NCBI GenBank assembly: GCA_964036275.1
Contig: OZ038435.1
Coordinates: 31,725,521-31,789,520 of the forward strand
Length of the DNA stretch: 64,000 nt
Direction: 5' to 3'
From: Litoditis marina
Taxonomy: Eukaryota; Nematoda; Chromadorea; Rhabditida; Rhabditidae
Shown here: positions 44,786 through 57,827 of the stretch, piece after piece
Position numbering within the stretch: the stretch's first letter is position 1
Layout: each line of letters begins with the position of its first letter
Notes under the pieces: model-generated
The model's database searches: none
Told to the model about the DNA's origin: nothing
The model's input: the letters and a program-made list of their open reading frames with translations, nothing else
Made by a program: the position numbers and the translations under genes

Positions 44786-47450
44786 GTAAGTGTTCAACAT
44801 TTTTTTGCAAAAATTTCTAGTCTTTTTTTGCTCAACATTGAAAGTTCACAGCAAGTTCAGAAGACGATCGTGAGGTTCATATGATAAAGACAAACTTCTC
44901 ATGAAGTTGGAACAATTGTTCGTGAGAAGTGAGATCGTAAACTGCATACTTGCTGAAATTGTTCGATGATAACTACAAGTGGTGTCGAATGATTCTTGGT
45001 TTAGGAAGCTTTGAATGTAATGATGCTAAATTAGTATTCTTCACGTCTTCCTTTCAATGCAGTGTTTTTATGATCGATGAAATATAGTTTTTTTAAGCGG
45101 TTTCCAGTCACTCTTTCGAGGTTATAACGAAACGGCTTGAAGTTACTTTCATTCGATTTAACGTTTCTGTGTGCCTAAATACTTACTTTTTTCATAGAAT
45201 TCTCTTATTCAAACATGGTTGAAAATATAATTTATCTCGAGATTTTAGATTTGTTCTCGCTTTCTGAGTCTTATTGAACTTTTTTCCAATATATATCCTC
45301 ATTCTTATACTGTCTCCAACATATGTTATTAGTATTCTTCACACCTTTCACCCGATTTGGTCTGCGGCTGACCTTGGATAATGCATGAAATTCGTCGGTC
45401 GCTATCAGTTGAAATCTGATAATATCCATATTTACACTGCGTGTCTTACTTTTATTTATTTTCATCTATCTTTTCCTCGGTCTCTCCTTTTTTTCTTTTA
45501 CCCTAACTCTACCTGTATTGTTCATTCTATTCTTATTTCTCTAGTCTTCTTGCTCTTTTCTCTCCATCATCACCATCTATTTCCCTCTCTCTTCAGCTTT
45601 GAACACAGTTATTTATATAGCATTCTACATTTCATTTTTCTCTCTCTGTCTGTCTCACTCTCTGCCCCTTTTTCCCTCTCTCTTGCTCCCAACAAACGTT
45701 GATGGTGAATGATTTATTTAGTGTAACCCTTATGCATGCGTACAGGTGCATCACACAGTGTGTACAGTACCCTAGAATCATTGGAATGGCGGCGACTATC
45801 GGCTGCGTGTTTTCTGTCCACTCGACAGTGTCGTAAATCATTCACAATCATTTTCTGCGCCCGTTCCGGCTGTCGTTTTGCGTATTTTTCAATGATAAAG
45901 GTTGTACCAAGCAGTTGACGCTCGTTTGTCCTTCACTTAGTATCTGACATGTGTTCTGTAGATTGTGGATGGTATTGATTTGTAGTTTGATCGGCGTACA
46001 CGAGCATTTAGATTATAGACATTTCTGTTGTAGTTTTATCTGCATACACATCACAATTCTCGAATAATCAATAATGACCAACTGTTTCTGACATGTGTTT
46101 TGTATGTTATTGATATTATGGTTCTAGTATACAGTGCGATCGATATACACAGCATAATTGTCGAATAATCAATGATGATCAACTTTTTCTGACATGTGTT
46201 TTGTATGTTATTGATATTATAGTTGTAGTATATAGTGCGATCGATATACACAGCATAATTTCCGACTGAGGACTAGGAGCTATTGTAGTTAGTCACAAGT
46301 GCGCGAACTATATTCGATTAATATCTAGGTTCCATCGTTTTAGTCCCTAGAGTTTCTAGTATGTTGTAGATCTTGTTTTTACCAACAAGTTGACCAAACA
46401 ATTACGTTTTCGAACAATAAGGCACAACAAACAAACACCTGCGTTCTCCCTTTAATCAGTTGAGTAAATGAAAAACCATGTGTTTGTCACAACTTCTGTC
46501 GCAACTATAAATATTTATAGTTCTTTTCATTCCTACGCGGCATTCTGCAGTCCGTAGTTCGATTCTCTAATTCTTGTTACCATATTTTCCGTCCAATTAT
46601 TTGTCGACGATATGTTGCATAAAGTGTATTAGAAATCAAACGTATACAGGAGACCGCGAGCGTATGGAAAGGAGTATATTTTTTTATATTTCATTTGAAA
46701 AAAAAGGAGTATATGTTCAAGCGCATTTGAAAACCATTCGGTGTAATTTGAAAGTGTCGTTGTATTTTAATCGAGGTCGTTCCGTCTCTTTTCAAGTGAA
46801 CGTTGAAACATTTCGAGAATATAGTTTGAGTGATATAGTTGTGAATTTCTTGTACACAAACTCCGCTTCCGCAGGCATTGCTGTTTTTTCTCCTCTCTCT
46901 TTTCTTCAATTTACTGGGCTTGATAAGTAATATTGAAATTTTCATATACTCGAGAAGTGTTAATGAAAACAATTCGATACACGCAGCAAACTTGCAGGGT
47001 AGTTTTAAGCTTGAAACTACACACTCATGAATACTTACATTTGAGCACCGTGAGAGCTAGGGGCTGATCCTTATATATTTTTATTTGTGATTTTGCTATG
47101 AGCGAGTTACACATCTTCGAATTTAATCTAGATAGATGAACATCATCTGTTCAATAAACTGTAACGTTGAAAAAGAAGTTATGATTTCTGATCGTTAGTT
47201 GCTGTCTTAGCTGGCTTCTTTTCCTTATCTATTCAAGAAAATGACATCTTCACAATGGGGGCAACGCCTATCTTGTAACCCTTTGTAATCACTTTTTTCA
47301 TTAGTGCCAGAACAAAAGTTGCCGTATACGTATACAGTTCTGTTTTAACGAACTGATTTCACAAGATGTGGACGATTGTACTTGACAACTGATTCGCGTC
47401 ATAGTTTTACGTCAGCAAGCATATCGCCCCCAGGGCAGGTATATTCTCGT

Positions 47451-47640
47451 TATACTAATAGTCAATTGCACAGTCACGTACAACATGTTAAACACAGCAA
47501 AACTCAGAAACGTTCAATGACAAAGTGCACGATTCGTCATTAGAAACTTTACGTGACTATTCAATTTACTTCTAGTATATGTTACATTTTACCGTTTACG
47601 TGACTATTCAATTTACTTCTAGTATATGTTACATTTTATT
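47451..47640. mobile_element. MITE family C, copy 2, with duplicated right end
   Basis: The element spans 47451-47580. The last 60 bases (TTTACGTGACTATTCAATTT to TCTAGTATATGTTACATTTT) are repeated once more to 47640. Confidence 0.8.
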
Positions 47641-47938
47641 TCGTATTGAGAAAACGTCGCTAAATTGAATGTTCGCATCTTATTTACTTATTTTCCCAAA
47701 ACAGAGTGAAACAAATTCCACTTCTGCAAGCGTAGTGATAGAACTCGTGATTTCTGTTGTTTCTCATGTTTTCGTGAGTATTCTGTCTACTCCTAGTGTA
47801 GTTCACATCATTCCGACTGAGACTTCTACAGTACATAATCGAACTTCTGACTGACCGTTTTTCAATACAAATGTAACATTTCTCAGAGCATCAACCTCTA
47901 ATGCGAAAGTTGTTAACCTTTCCACTAACCTTCAAGTT

Positions 47939-48063
47939 TTAAAGAAGCACGATTATGTGGTCCAATCGGAACGCTTCAGTCCTTTAAACCGCAATACATT
48001 TTTCAATTGCAGTTTAAAGGACCGTTGACACGGGATTGGTCCACATAATCGTCCTTCTTCAAG
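47939..48063. mobile_element. Hairpin MITE family A, copy 5
   Basis: TTAAAGAAGCACGATTATGT to ATAATCGTCCTTCTTCAAG, with internal inverted TTTAAACCGCAAT/TTGCAGTTTAAA. Confidence 0.85.
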
Positions 48064-48379
48064 AAACGGACTGAGTGTTTTGTATGTGTACTGTACAAGT
48101 CTGAGTGAAATTGAAAAAGACTATATATGTGTGTCGCGCGTATCTCTGCGGTATTTCGTATATCTTTGTGAATATGCGAATAAGAGATAGTTTAATTACC
48201 GCAGGCAGGCTGACCGAGATATTTCGACTCGTTTCAATCAACCCCCCAATTGATTTCGGTCGCCCACATTCCATTACATTTATTTATTTAAAACGAAAAT
48301 AAATATCATATTTAGAATAGTTTTTTTTTCGTTCTCATTCTTTTATTGATAACCCGAATCACACACTTTTCAGTGCATC

Positions 48380-48502
48380 TTAAAGCAGGACGAATATGTG
48401 GACCAATCCCGTGTTATCGGTCCTTTAAACTGCAATTGAAAAATGTATTGCAGCTTAAAGGACTGAAGCGTTGCGATTGAACCACATAATAGTCCTTCTT
48501 TA
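48380..48502. mobile_element. Hairpin MITE family A, copy 6
   Basis: TTAAAGCAGGACGAATATGT to ATAATAGTCCTTCTTTAA, in opposite orientation to copy 5 and only 317 bp away. Confidence 0.85.
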
Positions 48503-49299
48503 ACATTAAACATCGATATCACCTACCAGTTCTTTAAAGAGACCGTTAAGTTTTAATCTCATTTTGAGTTTTACGTGTTACTATTGTGCAACTCTGAAAA
48601 ACCCTAATTTTGACTCGATTGAATGCATTCTAAGATTTTGTTCTCGTAAAAACTTGAAACATTCGATTAGAGTAGGACCAAAACGAAGTGAAATTCATTT
48701 TTTGAGCATGCATCAAAATGAGGCTTTATGAGCTGTTTCACGGTCTCACTCATAACAGTATTGGATTGGTTGATAGACAATCTGAGAAGAGTAAAGTTTG
48801 ATGACTCTCATCAGCAATTTGGTTCTAAGCTTGTTTTTTACCTAGCACAGCTTGTTTTTCACAAATCACATGGCACAGTTTTGGGCGTTATCTTAAATTG
48901 GTTTCGCGTTTGATAGTTGACAAAAGATAGCCTTGTTGCGGTTTCCGCCACATTCACCCACTTCGATTTTTATCCACATTTCACATTTATGACTGCACTT
49001 CTCACCGTTTCGAAGTGGTTTTCATCATACTTCTCATGACATTTATATCAAATTATTTTTTTGGAGTTTCAAAAGAATATATAAAAGCTTTGTTAGAATC
49101 TTTTTCCCGAGAAACAGTCATCTGAACAGTCTACTTATCATGACAAACGACATGGACTTTCTTTCACTGAGTTACTCTTTTCTCTAGGGTAACGATACGT
49201 TTATTGTGAAGTTGTTGGGATTGAAAAGAATAATTTGCGTGTCGAGTGTCACGGGTTGGACTAGTGAAGGGTAACACTAAAGCTGTACATGCCCTTCAA

Positions 49300-49376
49300 T
49301 TGTTGTAGTTTGATCCAGATGAGTTTTAAACTATATTGAGTTTTGAGCGATATAAATAAAAGATCGCACTACAACT
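49300..49376. mobile_element. Family H element
   Basis: TTGTTGTAGTTTGATCCAGA faces AAGATCGCACTACAACTC, about 75 bp. This is almost the same size as the copy at 8837-8912. Confidence 0.6.
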
Positions 49377-49714
49377 CAAAATAGGTCAATCTCTATAGGT
49401 GGTAAACTCTCTAGAATTAGATAAATACATTAATACGTAGGTAACTTCACTGATGTTTTCGATTATGAAACGCTGACAACTCATAGATACAATCTCGCAC
49501 CATGTGCAACCATCTGTGAGATTTTTTGCGCTAAATAGGTAATGAACATGTTCAACATTCTTCAAAAAATAGTCAGCAATTCTTTTTTCGTTCATTATCA
49601 TTTTGCCTCCCTCTGATGATTGTTTACGGTTAATTTCAGAATTTGGAAACGGTTTCACAGTTTTACGTCGACGTATTCGTGAAATTTATCACTCACATCA
49701 AAAATATAGAATAG

Positions 49715-49860
49715 AATAGAATAGAATAGAATGTTTATTCGCGATTGAACACGTGTCTTTCCACATTGGTATATGTGGCACTACAAACTATGATTGTAGA
49801 TTTAGGAGAAAGAATAAAATGTAGAGTATTGTTTACTCTGTTAAGCGCTCATTGTATAAT
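49715..49860. repeat. Dispersed repeat with GAATA tail, copy 2
   Basis: Four GAATA units precede ATGTTTATTCGCGATTGAAC and then TTCCACATTGGTATATGTGGC. It aligns with 36770-36900. The simple tail and lack of inverted ends favour a retroposed SINE or LINE end. Confidence 0.6.
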
Positions 49861-50730
49861 ACGCATTGTTGCAGTACTGCACAATTGAAACGATGATTGT
49901 ACAAGGAAGTTTGTAGGACAATACCGATGGCCAAATATGAACATTTGTTTTTGGAGAGATCATTCAGATTAGCACGTTTTCTTACGTGAAGACTGTATGA
50001 ATATTGGTTGTGTCATGCATCAGAAAGAAGAGATAAGTGGTCACAAAATTTTAGTAATAAGGAGGCGATTCATTGGTGTTGTTTTTGAGGGTGTGAAGGT
50101 CAGTCATGTATGACTGTTTAGCAGTTACATCAAAAATAATAAACCATTTTTCTGTTGTATCTTTTAGTCTCAAAAATCTTAATTCAATATCCAACTTGAT
50201 TAATGATACATAGTGTCTTCATGTTCAAATTGCATGTCAAGCCGGTTTGAAATTGACAATGTTCAACAACTGCTCATCATTAATGAAATCAGCATTTTTA
50301 TATTTCCTTTTTTTCAATCATTGGCATCGTGCCAAGATTTTCGAATGACTCCTTAGAGCAGATATGAGTATTGTAAAGAAATTTTTTATTTACGTGTTCT
50401 TGTAAAACTGGACAACCGCTGACTGAGATTTGCAGGTTTTTGAAACACTCCAAAGTGGTGAAAACAGCCTGGAAAACTCATTGGCACGCTGCCAAGTCTC
50501 AGTAGGAATGACCGGAACTATAACGTCATCATTCGTGATTGTGTATAGACAAAGTCCGCATTACCATACGTTTCTACACGTTTAACGTGACTATTCATGT
50601 ACTTATTGTAAACTCGCCATTATTTCTTGCTTACGTGACTTTCCGTTTCTTCTAGTAAATTAGTTACGTAACATGTCTACAGCAAACTTTTTATCGGAAT
50701 TCTTCAGATATTTGCTCCCGAGTTGTAAAT

Positions 50731-50740
50731 ACCTCAGCAG
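50731..50740 (+). promoter_or_regulatory. Probable trans-splice acceptor of the LMO7-like gene
   Basis: ACCTCAGCAG ends 30 bases before the ATG at 50771. Two overlapping CAG sites are available. Confidence 0.35.
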
Positions 50741-50770
50741 AATAGCCTGTTATCGGAGAAAACACAAGAC

Positions 50771-53556
50771 ATGGATTCGAACACAAAGGTAGGTCGAGTC
50801 ATATTCCGTCATTTATACCTGGAATTCTTTCGTTCGTTGTAAATTTGATTTACTAATAGCACATAATCTGGTGTTGGTAGTTAGAGCAGTTTTGACAGTT
50901 CTAGACGAATTTTACCCATCAGTGTTTTGAGTTGGCTGTCAGGTAAAAATGTTTTATTGACAGCCTTTCGGCTGTTATTCTCACCTATCCGTTACTATCT
51001 TACCATACATTTTCAAATATTAGAGTGGCTGTATTTCTACGAAAGACTTTTTGGTAACAAATTCAGCAGTTTGCTGTAGTATGAGTGGAAACACGATGCC
51101 AGAACGCTTTTCGAAAACTATTATGCGACAAAAACTGTCTGGAACACATAAACACATAATGAAGAGTGTCTCAGTTACGTGGAACGAACTTTACCGGACA
51201 ATTTACATAACACGGTGTTTGTGGTTAGAGCCGTTTTGACAGTTATAGTCTAACTTCATCCATCTCTGTTTTGAGTTGGTTGTCAGGTAAAACTTTTATA
51301 TTGACAGCCGTTTGGTTGTTATTGGAACGGTTATCAGTTATAAACCAGCTGATAAGAGAGCAGAAGGCATTTTTAGCCCAAAATGCGAAGTAATTAGTGG
51401 GGATAGGAAGAGACAGTTGTGAAATAACAAAAACTATAACAATAACAAAAACATATTATATTTGTAGTTTGATGTGCGTACAAATCTTCTCTGAGAGGTG
51501 CGGGATCAAAATATGAACACATCAAAATAGATTGACAATATATCGTTGTAGCCTGTTCGTGAGTGATTCCTATATTATTTTTTTTCGGAAAAAAATACGA
51601 TAGCTGATTTCAGGTTCAGAAGTATTTGGCTGATCTCGGATCTCCAACTGACTCGTGAGTGGTTTTCATCGAAATTACTTTAGCTTTGTAGTCTAGTGGT
51701 TAGTTTATCTGACTGCCAGTTCTCAGTCACAAGTTCAAAACCCTCTGTAGACAGTAGTTTTCATTCTTACTTCATATGTCAACATGTACATCATAATAAT
51801 AGTAGCTGCGAATGATTATGGAGAACCACAAATGTTACAGCCATACCGTTTCTGATGGTTTGACGCGTTTACTGTGACTCAGTGTTTCACGTCGAATACA
51901 TAAGTGTTTTCATCTTCTAGAGAATTTTTGGTGACTAGGCAGAGCAAATCGGATTCGTCCTAATCCTCTATCAGCTGAGAAGAGTCTTTATCAGTTGCTA
52001 TCGAATATTTCAATTTTTCGGGTGTTGGGAAATCAATTTGAAATTCATAAAATTTGTCTTTATTCTCCCTTCGCTCCTCATAAAGTTCTTTGTAGTCTCT
52101 ATCGAATATTTCACATTTACCCTGGAGAACTATTTAGATACAATTGAAGTTCAAATTTTAACGTTCGTGAACACAGAGAAACTGGTAAATAGAAGTATCG
52201 AAGCATAACTTTAAGAAATTGCCAGAACAGATAGTTGACAGTAGCGACGTTTATTACATCTGACGAACCAAAAGGGATAAATTATCTCAATTGAAGTGGT
52301 AACGTAACAAAAATTCGTCATTACTCATTGTTTTCATAATTATATTAATTTCACATTAGCTTTCAGTTTATTGAACTTTCCTAGTTATCTGCTGGTACGT
52401 TCATCTCCACCTATCCCCCCCCCCCATTCCGCTTTCTGATTTGTTTCTCACTCTCGAATTCAAAGTCCAGGATGTGTCACAGTCTCGAGTAGAAGCAAAA
52501 CGTACCACGGTCATCGTTCAATTCTCTCAACTAACAGGAAAATCAGTGATTGTATTTTTTTCATTCTCTCTTTTTTCATCTACTGTCCCCCACCTCTCCC
52601 CTCCCCCATCCCGCTTTCTTATTTGTTTCTCTATTGTTTCGGTCAAATAGGTATATGAGTGGGTGAGAGGACCACTCTTCATTCATCATCTCACTTCCCA
52701 TGAGATTAAACAAACAACCAGCCTCTTTTTCGTCCTAGGGTCACCTATCCGCCATAATTTATCAATTAAGATGTTAGAAATGATATAATTTCACTATTGT
52801 AGGCCCAGCCAGATTGTGACTGACCTACAGTGAAACATAATATAATTTCTATTTTACCACACTTTTCATAAAAGTAGTAATTTCTGCCTCGCGTGTGAAT
52901 GGTGAAAACGATCTAAAGCAATGTAAAGTGAAAAAAACTAGCAGTACCTCACGTTCCTGAACTGATGTGTACATCGTATTCACGTTGGTATGCATTGACT
53001 AGCGTGAGAAAATTCAGTATGAACTTCAGCTATCAAACTATACAACGTACTAAATTGAGAGCGAACCGCTGTGTTTTCTAAGTTCATTCTATTTTGTTCA
53101 TTTTATGAACATAAACAAAAATGTAATCTTCCTTGTAAACATACATTCTGGAAATTGTGATTCATTTTTGAATAGTTCCGCTCCTTTTCTGATTTCTGTC
53201 TATTTACTCTCTGCCCCTACCATCTATGAGCAATTCGTTTCCGTTCCTGCTTTTTTGACACAATTGCATGGGTTGTTCCTTGGTTTACATTGAGTCATTC
53301 CATGTCGCTGAACCCAAAAACGCTCCACTTTGATGTATAATCAGTTCAAAAGGCAGAAATCTGATATTTGAATCACTTAGACATTATTAATTTGAATGAA
53401 TATTTTATTTTAGATCCGTTCAAAAGGCTGGAAACTGATATTTGAATCACTTAGAGATTTTATACATTGAATAAGTACTTTCCTGTAGTTGATACCCGAT
53501 CAATTGCAATAACTTTTTGGTTCCACTTCACCCCAATGGGTTACAGTGCAGTAAGA

Positions 53557-53601
<45 letters not shown>

Positions 53602-55864
53602 AATTGTTGTTTTATTTCATTTCAATATTGATTATTCAGACGTTCAGTGAGATCACTTTTCTTCTAGATAAGTATTGATTAGTTACAGTTCTGATATCTC
53701 TGATATGTTTGTCGCTCAGTTGATAACCGTACAGTTCACTATCTAGATAATATAATATTAAGAAACGCAAAACCGAGAAACATGTGACATTATTCTCTCT
53801 ACCGAATATCTTTACAGATCCACTTCCCACAAAGAGGGCAAAATGAAGACTTTGCGAGGACCCGGTCAGGTGGGGCTAACTTTACTAGAAATCAATTGAA
53901 TGGTCACGTGAAGTTAAGCAGTCTAATGGCGCATCTTGCCCGTTGTTATAACACGTTTTTGAGTTTTGCTGTGTTTAACATGTTTCAGGTGACTGTGTAA
54001 TTGCCTGATTTACTTTGTCTTTTGATCTCAAGCGATGCTCAGCATTATTCCGACTGTCCGATCCGTCTAACTCGCTGTGGCCTTGTGAATCAGAAACCAT
54101 TTCCAATCTATTAACAGCGAATTACTAGACTGGACCAAATAATTTGTTATGGTTTGATCTCTCGCCAGACCAGGCGGCGTAGCAATCCGTCCAACCTCAT
54201 GAGAAGTTCATATGAGTTTCTCATGAGATACCTCACGAGGAAACTTGTGAACTCTCAATGTTGTAGCATAGCAATCAATAGAATCTTATGAGAAGATCGT
54301 GCTAATAGCTCATGAGGTGATCTCATGAACTTTTGTGGGTATTGCTACGCTGCCAGAGCGTGTGAAAATCAAACTGGCACCAACCAGTAAGTGTAAATGA
54401 ATATTCCCTTCACATCGAACTATCTGATCGTGGGCATAATGAACCGGGTCTTGGTTAGATTCGACTCACAATCTCTCTACATCCCCTCGCAACGGTTTTC
54501 GATTCGTGAAAAACAACATCACATCTAACTTGTGCTCAGCCTTCACATGAATTTTGCATTGATAAGTTTACCATCAAGAAAATAAAACTTGGTGATTTTT
54601 TTGTAAAATAGAGCTGTAAACTTTATTGTAAACTGTTTTCCGTATCCAGGCCGCCCACGATCCCCTTCAATTCGTGGCTCTTCCTCCCTCCTCAGATATG
54701 GCAGAAAGGGCGAAAAAGTTGGTCACAATTACTGAGGAACAGCGAAGGCTGAGAGAAAAGGAGCTGGATAGTACGGTGAGTGGTCTTCATAGAGTATAAA
54801 TTCATTTGTAGAGCTAGAAGGGGCACTTTGAGTTAAGAATTCAAGGAAAAGTTGAAACAGCTGACAAATCTAATTCTAGTTCACCCTTTTCGTTCATGTA
54901 AATCTCTTGTGACTAAGTTAAGTGTGTGGTTAGCGTGTAAACAGAATGCTCCATACAAAATTACTTCCACAGAACATGTTCTTGGTTAACAGTAAAGGCA
55001 CACAAATTTTCATTTCGCAGAAGAGTTTCCTTGTTGAGAAAGTGTATGAACCTGTAATCATAATGTGAATCTCCACTAACAAACATGCATTTGTCGCTCT
55101 TTTCGTACAAATATTTGTGAAACAAGTTCGGACAATTCAAACGCATTCTACACTAGAGGTAAATTAAATAGTCAAATGTGGTTAGCATTCTAATGAGGCA
55201 TCGTGCACTTTGTCATTGCACGTTTCTGAGTTCTGCTGTGCTTTACATATTTCACGTGATTGTGCAATTGACTAACAGTATAGAGGTTATACCGTAATCA
55301 TTCTATTTTTTATTATCATGTTTTCTTTTTCAGCCTCGCCTCAACAATGGAGAAGAGTCATGGCAGGCTGACCTGGACACGTGGAGAAAAAAACGAAAAA
55401 ACCGATTGTCTAGTGAAGAGACAACGACTGAGAAAAACTACGGTAGCGGTGGACACAAAAACGTCAACAACTATGTGGACACGCTGGAGAGAAAGGAGCA
55501 GACGAGCAGATACCACCACCCGATCGCCTCGGGTTACGGTAGCCTGGAAAGGTTCGATGAGAAGGACTATGACGTCAGCAGTGAAACGGTTGCCGCAACG
55601 AACTACAGTACCACTGACAATGTCACCTCAGATGATCATTCTACCTCTTGGCAGAAGACTGATAGTCACCGCCCGTCTACCGAGGATTACGGTATTCAGA
55701 ATATTTATTCTGTGAAAACGTATTCTCACCACGAAGAAGACGTTCATTTCGATTACGGTAGCAGTGAAAAGTACACCGAGAACGAACATAGGATTACAGT
55801 AACCGAGGCGCCGTCACAGATAGAATACGTTTCCGAGGCATATCGCCACACGGAAAGACAGAGA
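50771..55864 (+). CDS. LMO7/LIMCH1-like cytoskeletal protein, first five exons
   Basis: Exons are 50771-50788, 51614-51654, 53818-53869, 54650-54775 and 55334-55864, in phase, and encode 283 residues. Exon 4 contains EEQRRLREKELDST, and exon 5 opens with LNNGEESWQADLDTWRKKRKN. This is the W-x-DL-x2-W-+4 pattern of the coiled region shared by LMO7, LIMCH1 and fly Smash, which act at actin-based junctions. The rest of exon 5 is a Ser/Thr/Tyr/Glu/His-rich disordered stretch with repeated YGS motifs and no domain. Introns are 0.5 to 2.2 kb and hold family C and E MITEs. The gene continues past the donor at 55865. A possible last exon is 57568-57666, and the frame at 59460 could belong to it. No LIM or PDZ domain is visible in the window. 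Gene reality is strong, family assignment moderate. Confidence 0.75.
51683..51750 (+). repeat. tRNA-like remnant in LMO7-like intron 2
   Basis: GTCTAGTGGTTAG is a good A box and AAGTTCAAAACCC a near B box at normal spacing. A GACTG/CAGTC anticodon-type stem lies between them. The acceptor stem does not pair, so it is a pseudogene or SINE head and not a functional tRNA. Confidence 0.45.
53559..53594. repeat. TA microsatellite, about 18 units
   Basis: Uninterrupted TA run in intron 2 of the LMO7-like gene. Confidence 0.95.
53881..54003. mobile_element. MITE family C, copy 3 (diverged)
   Basis: TTTACTAGAAATCAATTGAA to GACTGTGTAATTGCCTGA. The most diverged of the five copies, inside LMO7-like intron 3, beginning 12 bp after exon 3. 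Confidence 0.7.
54171..54354. mobile_element. MITE family E, copy 1
   Basis: GGCGGCGTAGCAATCCGTCC faces GGGTATTGCTACGCTGCC. The interior is full of CTCATGAGA palindromes. Other copies are at 55931 and 58719. Confidence 0.75.
55149..55283. mobile_element. MITE family C, copy 4
   Basis: TACACTAGAGGTAAATTAAA to CAATTGACTAACAGTATAG, 50 bp before the acceptor of LMO7-like exon 5. Confidence 0.75.
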
Positions 55865-55930
55865 GTGAGTTTTACAGAATGATATGTTTGTTTATGTTTG
55901 GAGAAGTCCGGTGCGGTAGAAATCACTCAA

Positions 55931-56096
55931 AAACATCATGAGATATCTCCTGGGAAGTATTTCACGAACTTCTCATGAGATTCTATTGATTGCTGTTTGC
56001 AATGCTTCAACATTGGAAATTCGCCATCGGCTCATGAGATTCTCATGAGAAACTCATATGAGGTTCTCATGCGGTTGAATGACTTGCTACCCCACC
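55931..56096. mobile_element. MITE family E, copy 2 (decayed)
   Basis: TCATGAGATATCTCCTGGGA to CGGTTGAATGACTTGCTACC, with the CTCATGAGA palindromes of copy 1 but a lost left end. Confidence 0.55.
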
Positions 56097-56535
56097 AGAA
56101 AATAAGATAATATTTCCATCGTGAAAGTGCGTTTATGAGAGAAAAGTCACTTTGGTGAATGGCCCGCGTGCCAGTACTTTTATTTTAGAAAAAAAACATA
56201 GGTTGTGCTAACCTTTTTTATTGTTCAATTATTGTACGGTAAACTAGGAAATAACCGTTTACGAAACTTTTCATTTTTTCCATTAGGTCTCAAAAAGATA
56301 GTTTCCAATACCGCAGAACACAGAAAAAACTGGATGATTTATCTTTTCGGAATTTTGCATATTTTCACTCGCCACTCAATTTTGGCCAAATATGGGTCAA
56401 ACTTTCTCTCTCCAATATCTCCTTTATTATCCGAATATATCAGCCCGCGCATTGACTAGCGTATAATCTCACTTTACACACTATTCACTACCTATTCAAC
56501 CAGAACTGATTTGCACGAGAAGGTTAGTTTGTTTG

Positions 56536-56660
56536 TTAAAGAAGGACGATTATGTGGTCTAATCACAACGCTTCAGTCCTTTAAACTGTAGTACATTTTT
56601 CAATTGCAGTTTATAGGACCATTGACACGAGAATGGTCCACATAATCGTCCTACTTTAAA
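56536..56660. mobile_element. Hairpin MITE family A, copy 7
   Basis: TTAAAGAAGGACGATTATGT to CATAATCGTCCTACTTTAAA. Confidence 0.85.
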
Positions 56661-57567
56661 GTCGCCGAAAACCAAGTAGTAACAAAATGCACCAGTCGCA
56701 CTCTCGTTCGTGTTTCAATATGTTTATGATTTCAAATAATGAGAACTGGAAATTAGATGTTTCGAAACTCTATAAATTTCCAAATGCGTGATTTCCTACA
56801 GTACCTTGCTGACGGGGCAAACTTTCTGTAAGGAAAAGCTACAAACCACAAACATCTGTTGACTCGAAAACGGTTAGTTTTCTTAGGTAACTTTTACTCG
56901 ATTCCCCCATTCTAAAAATTGTTTACCACTTGCTGCATGTATTTGCTCTTTTATTCCATCTTTCTTGAAACATTAGCAATTTTTCATGATAATGTGTATC
57001 GTATCAACTAGAGTTGGTATACCCTAATTCAATCATCCATTTCCATAACTAAAAGTATGTGGGCGAGTGGTTTTTTGTTACGAGCGCACCATTTTTGGAA
57101 AATACTTTTTGAGTTCTCAATTACATGAGAAGGAATATCTGTCATAGTCGGGTAAATTTCAAGACTCTCAAATGTAATAATATGTCACGACGGTCTTATT
57201 TCATTTTCCCTCTCGTATTTAGTGCTGTTCTTTTTCCCTAATGATCGAGTTCCACATTCTTTGAATGTAGAAAATAAATAAATGGTAAACGACTACAAGT
57301 GCAAGCAACTGAGAAAATCTGTTCATTCTGAGTGATTAGAAAACATTTGTAACTTTTTGAGTCTCCTGAAAACTGAGAGTTGTTAAGTCTTCTGAAAACT
57401 GAGAGTTAGTGACAAATATGTAGTAGGCGAGTGGCTAACTCCCAGGTTTCCCCCAGCCAAGCCCCCCTAGCATTGTCGCAGTAGTGTCACGGATCACATT
57501 TGTTTTGCTCTATCATCCTGATTTCTCAATCAAATCGTGTGATTTCGACTGTTTGCCAATGGCGCAG
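56661..57567. other. Non-coding stretch
   Basis: AT-rich intron or spacer sequence after the LMO7-like exon 5. A 35-base near-duplication, TCTGAAAACTGAGAGTT, occurs at 57363-57405. No exon was recognised. Confidence 0.5.
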
Positions 57568-57666
57568 GCCGGTTCATCCAGGCGTGCCACAAAAGATAAA
57601 CATCGAGAATCAAGTACCTCCACAACCTACCCAGTACACCTGCGCTATTCTCTGCGTGTTCCGTGA
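57568..57666 (+). CDS. Candidate terminal exon of the LMO7-like gene
   Basis: GGCGCAG acceptor followed in phase 0 by 32 codons, AGSSRRATKDKHRESSTS and onward, then TGA. The phase matches exon 5. The acceptor has a poor pyrimidine tract, and a competing minus-strand exon candidate (57791-57631) overlaps it. That candidate has a CTCAG acceptor, a 53-residue open stretch with GKYSVEKRPWYAAKYNEVAY and a GTAGGT donor. Only one of the two can be right. Confidence 0.3.
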   Translation, partial: AGSSRRATKDKHRESSTSTTYPVHLRYSLRVP

Positions 57667-57827
57667 CTGCGTATCATACGCAACTTCATTATATTTCGCT
57701 GCGTACCATGGCCTTTTCTCCACTGAGTATTTGCCCGGATGAGCTGTGCACCAACCCAATATGTCCCTTTTCACCGCGCACCCTTTCTGTGCTGAGAATA
57801 CAAATCTATGCGGTGAGTTCAATGTCA

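Larger units (their letters stand above)
42239..50730. other. Gene-poor region, MITE-rich
   Basis: No confident gene in 8.5 kb. Seen here are two family C and two family A MITEs, a GAATA-tailed repeat, a CTGGTAATTATACCAG palindrome near 43550, poly-G at about 43437-43446 and several family H ends (45970-46250 tandem, 49300-49376). Weak coding hints are a possible first exon at 44759-44785 and a minus-strand open frame at 44234-44440. Confidence 0.5.

Noticed and set aside
47669..47854. Possible exon after CAAAACAG, Ser/Val/Thr-rich
   Set aside because: Composition resembles translated intergenic DNA, no partner exon was found, and it is flanked by MITE remnants.
52441..52650. Possible exon DVSQSRVEAKRTT in LMO7-like intron 2
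   Set aside because: In the phase required by exons 2 and 3 it contains a stop. The region is a direct repeat of CCGCTTTCT.ATTTGTTTCTC.
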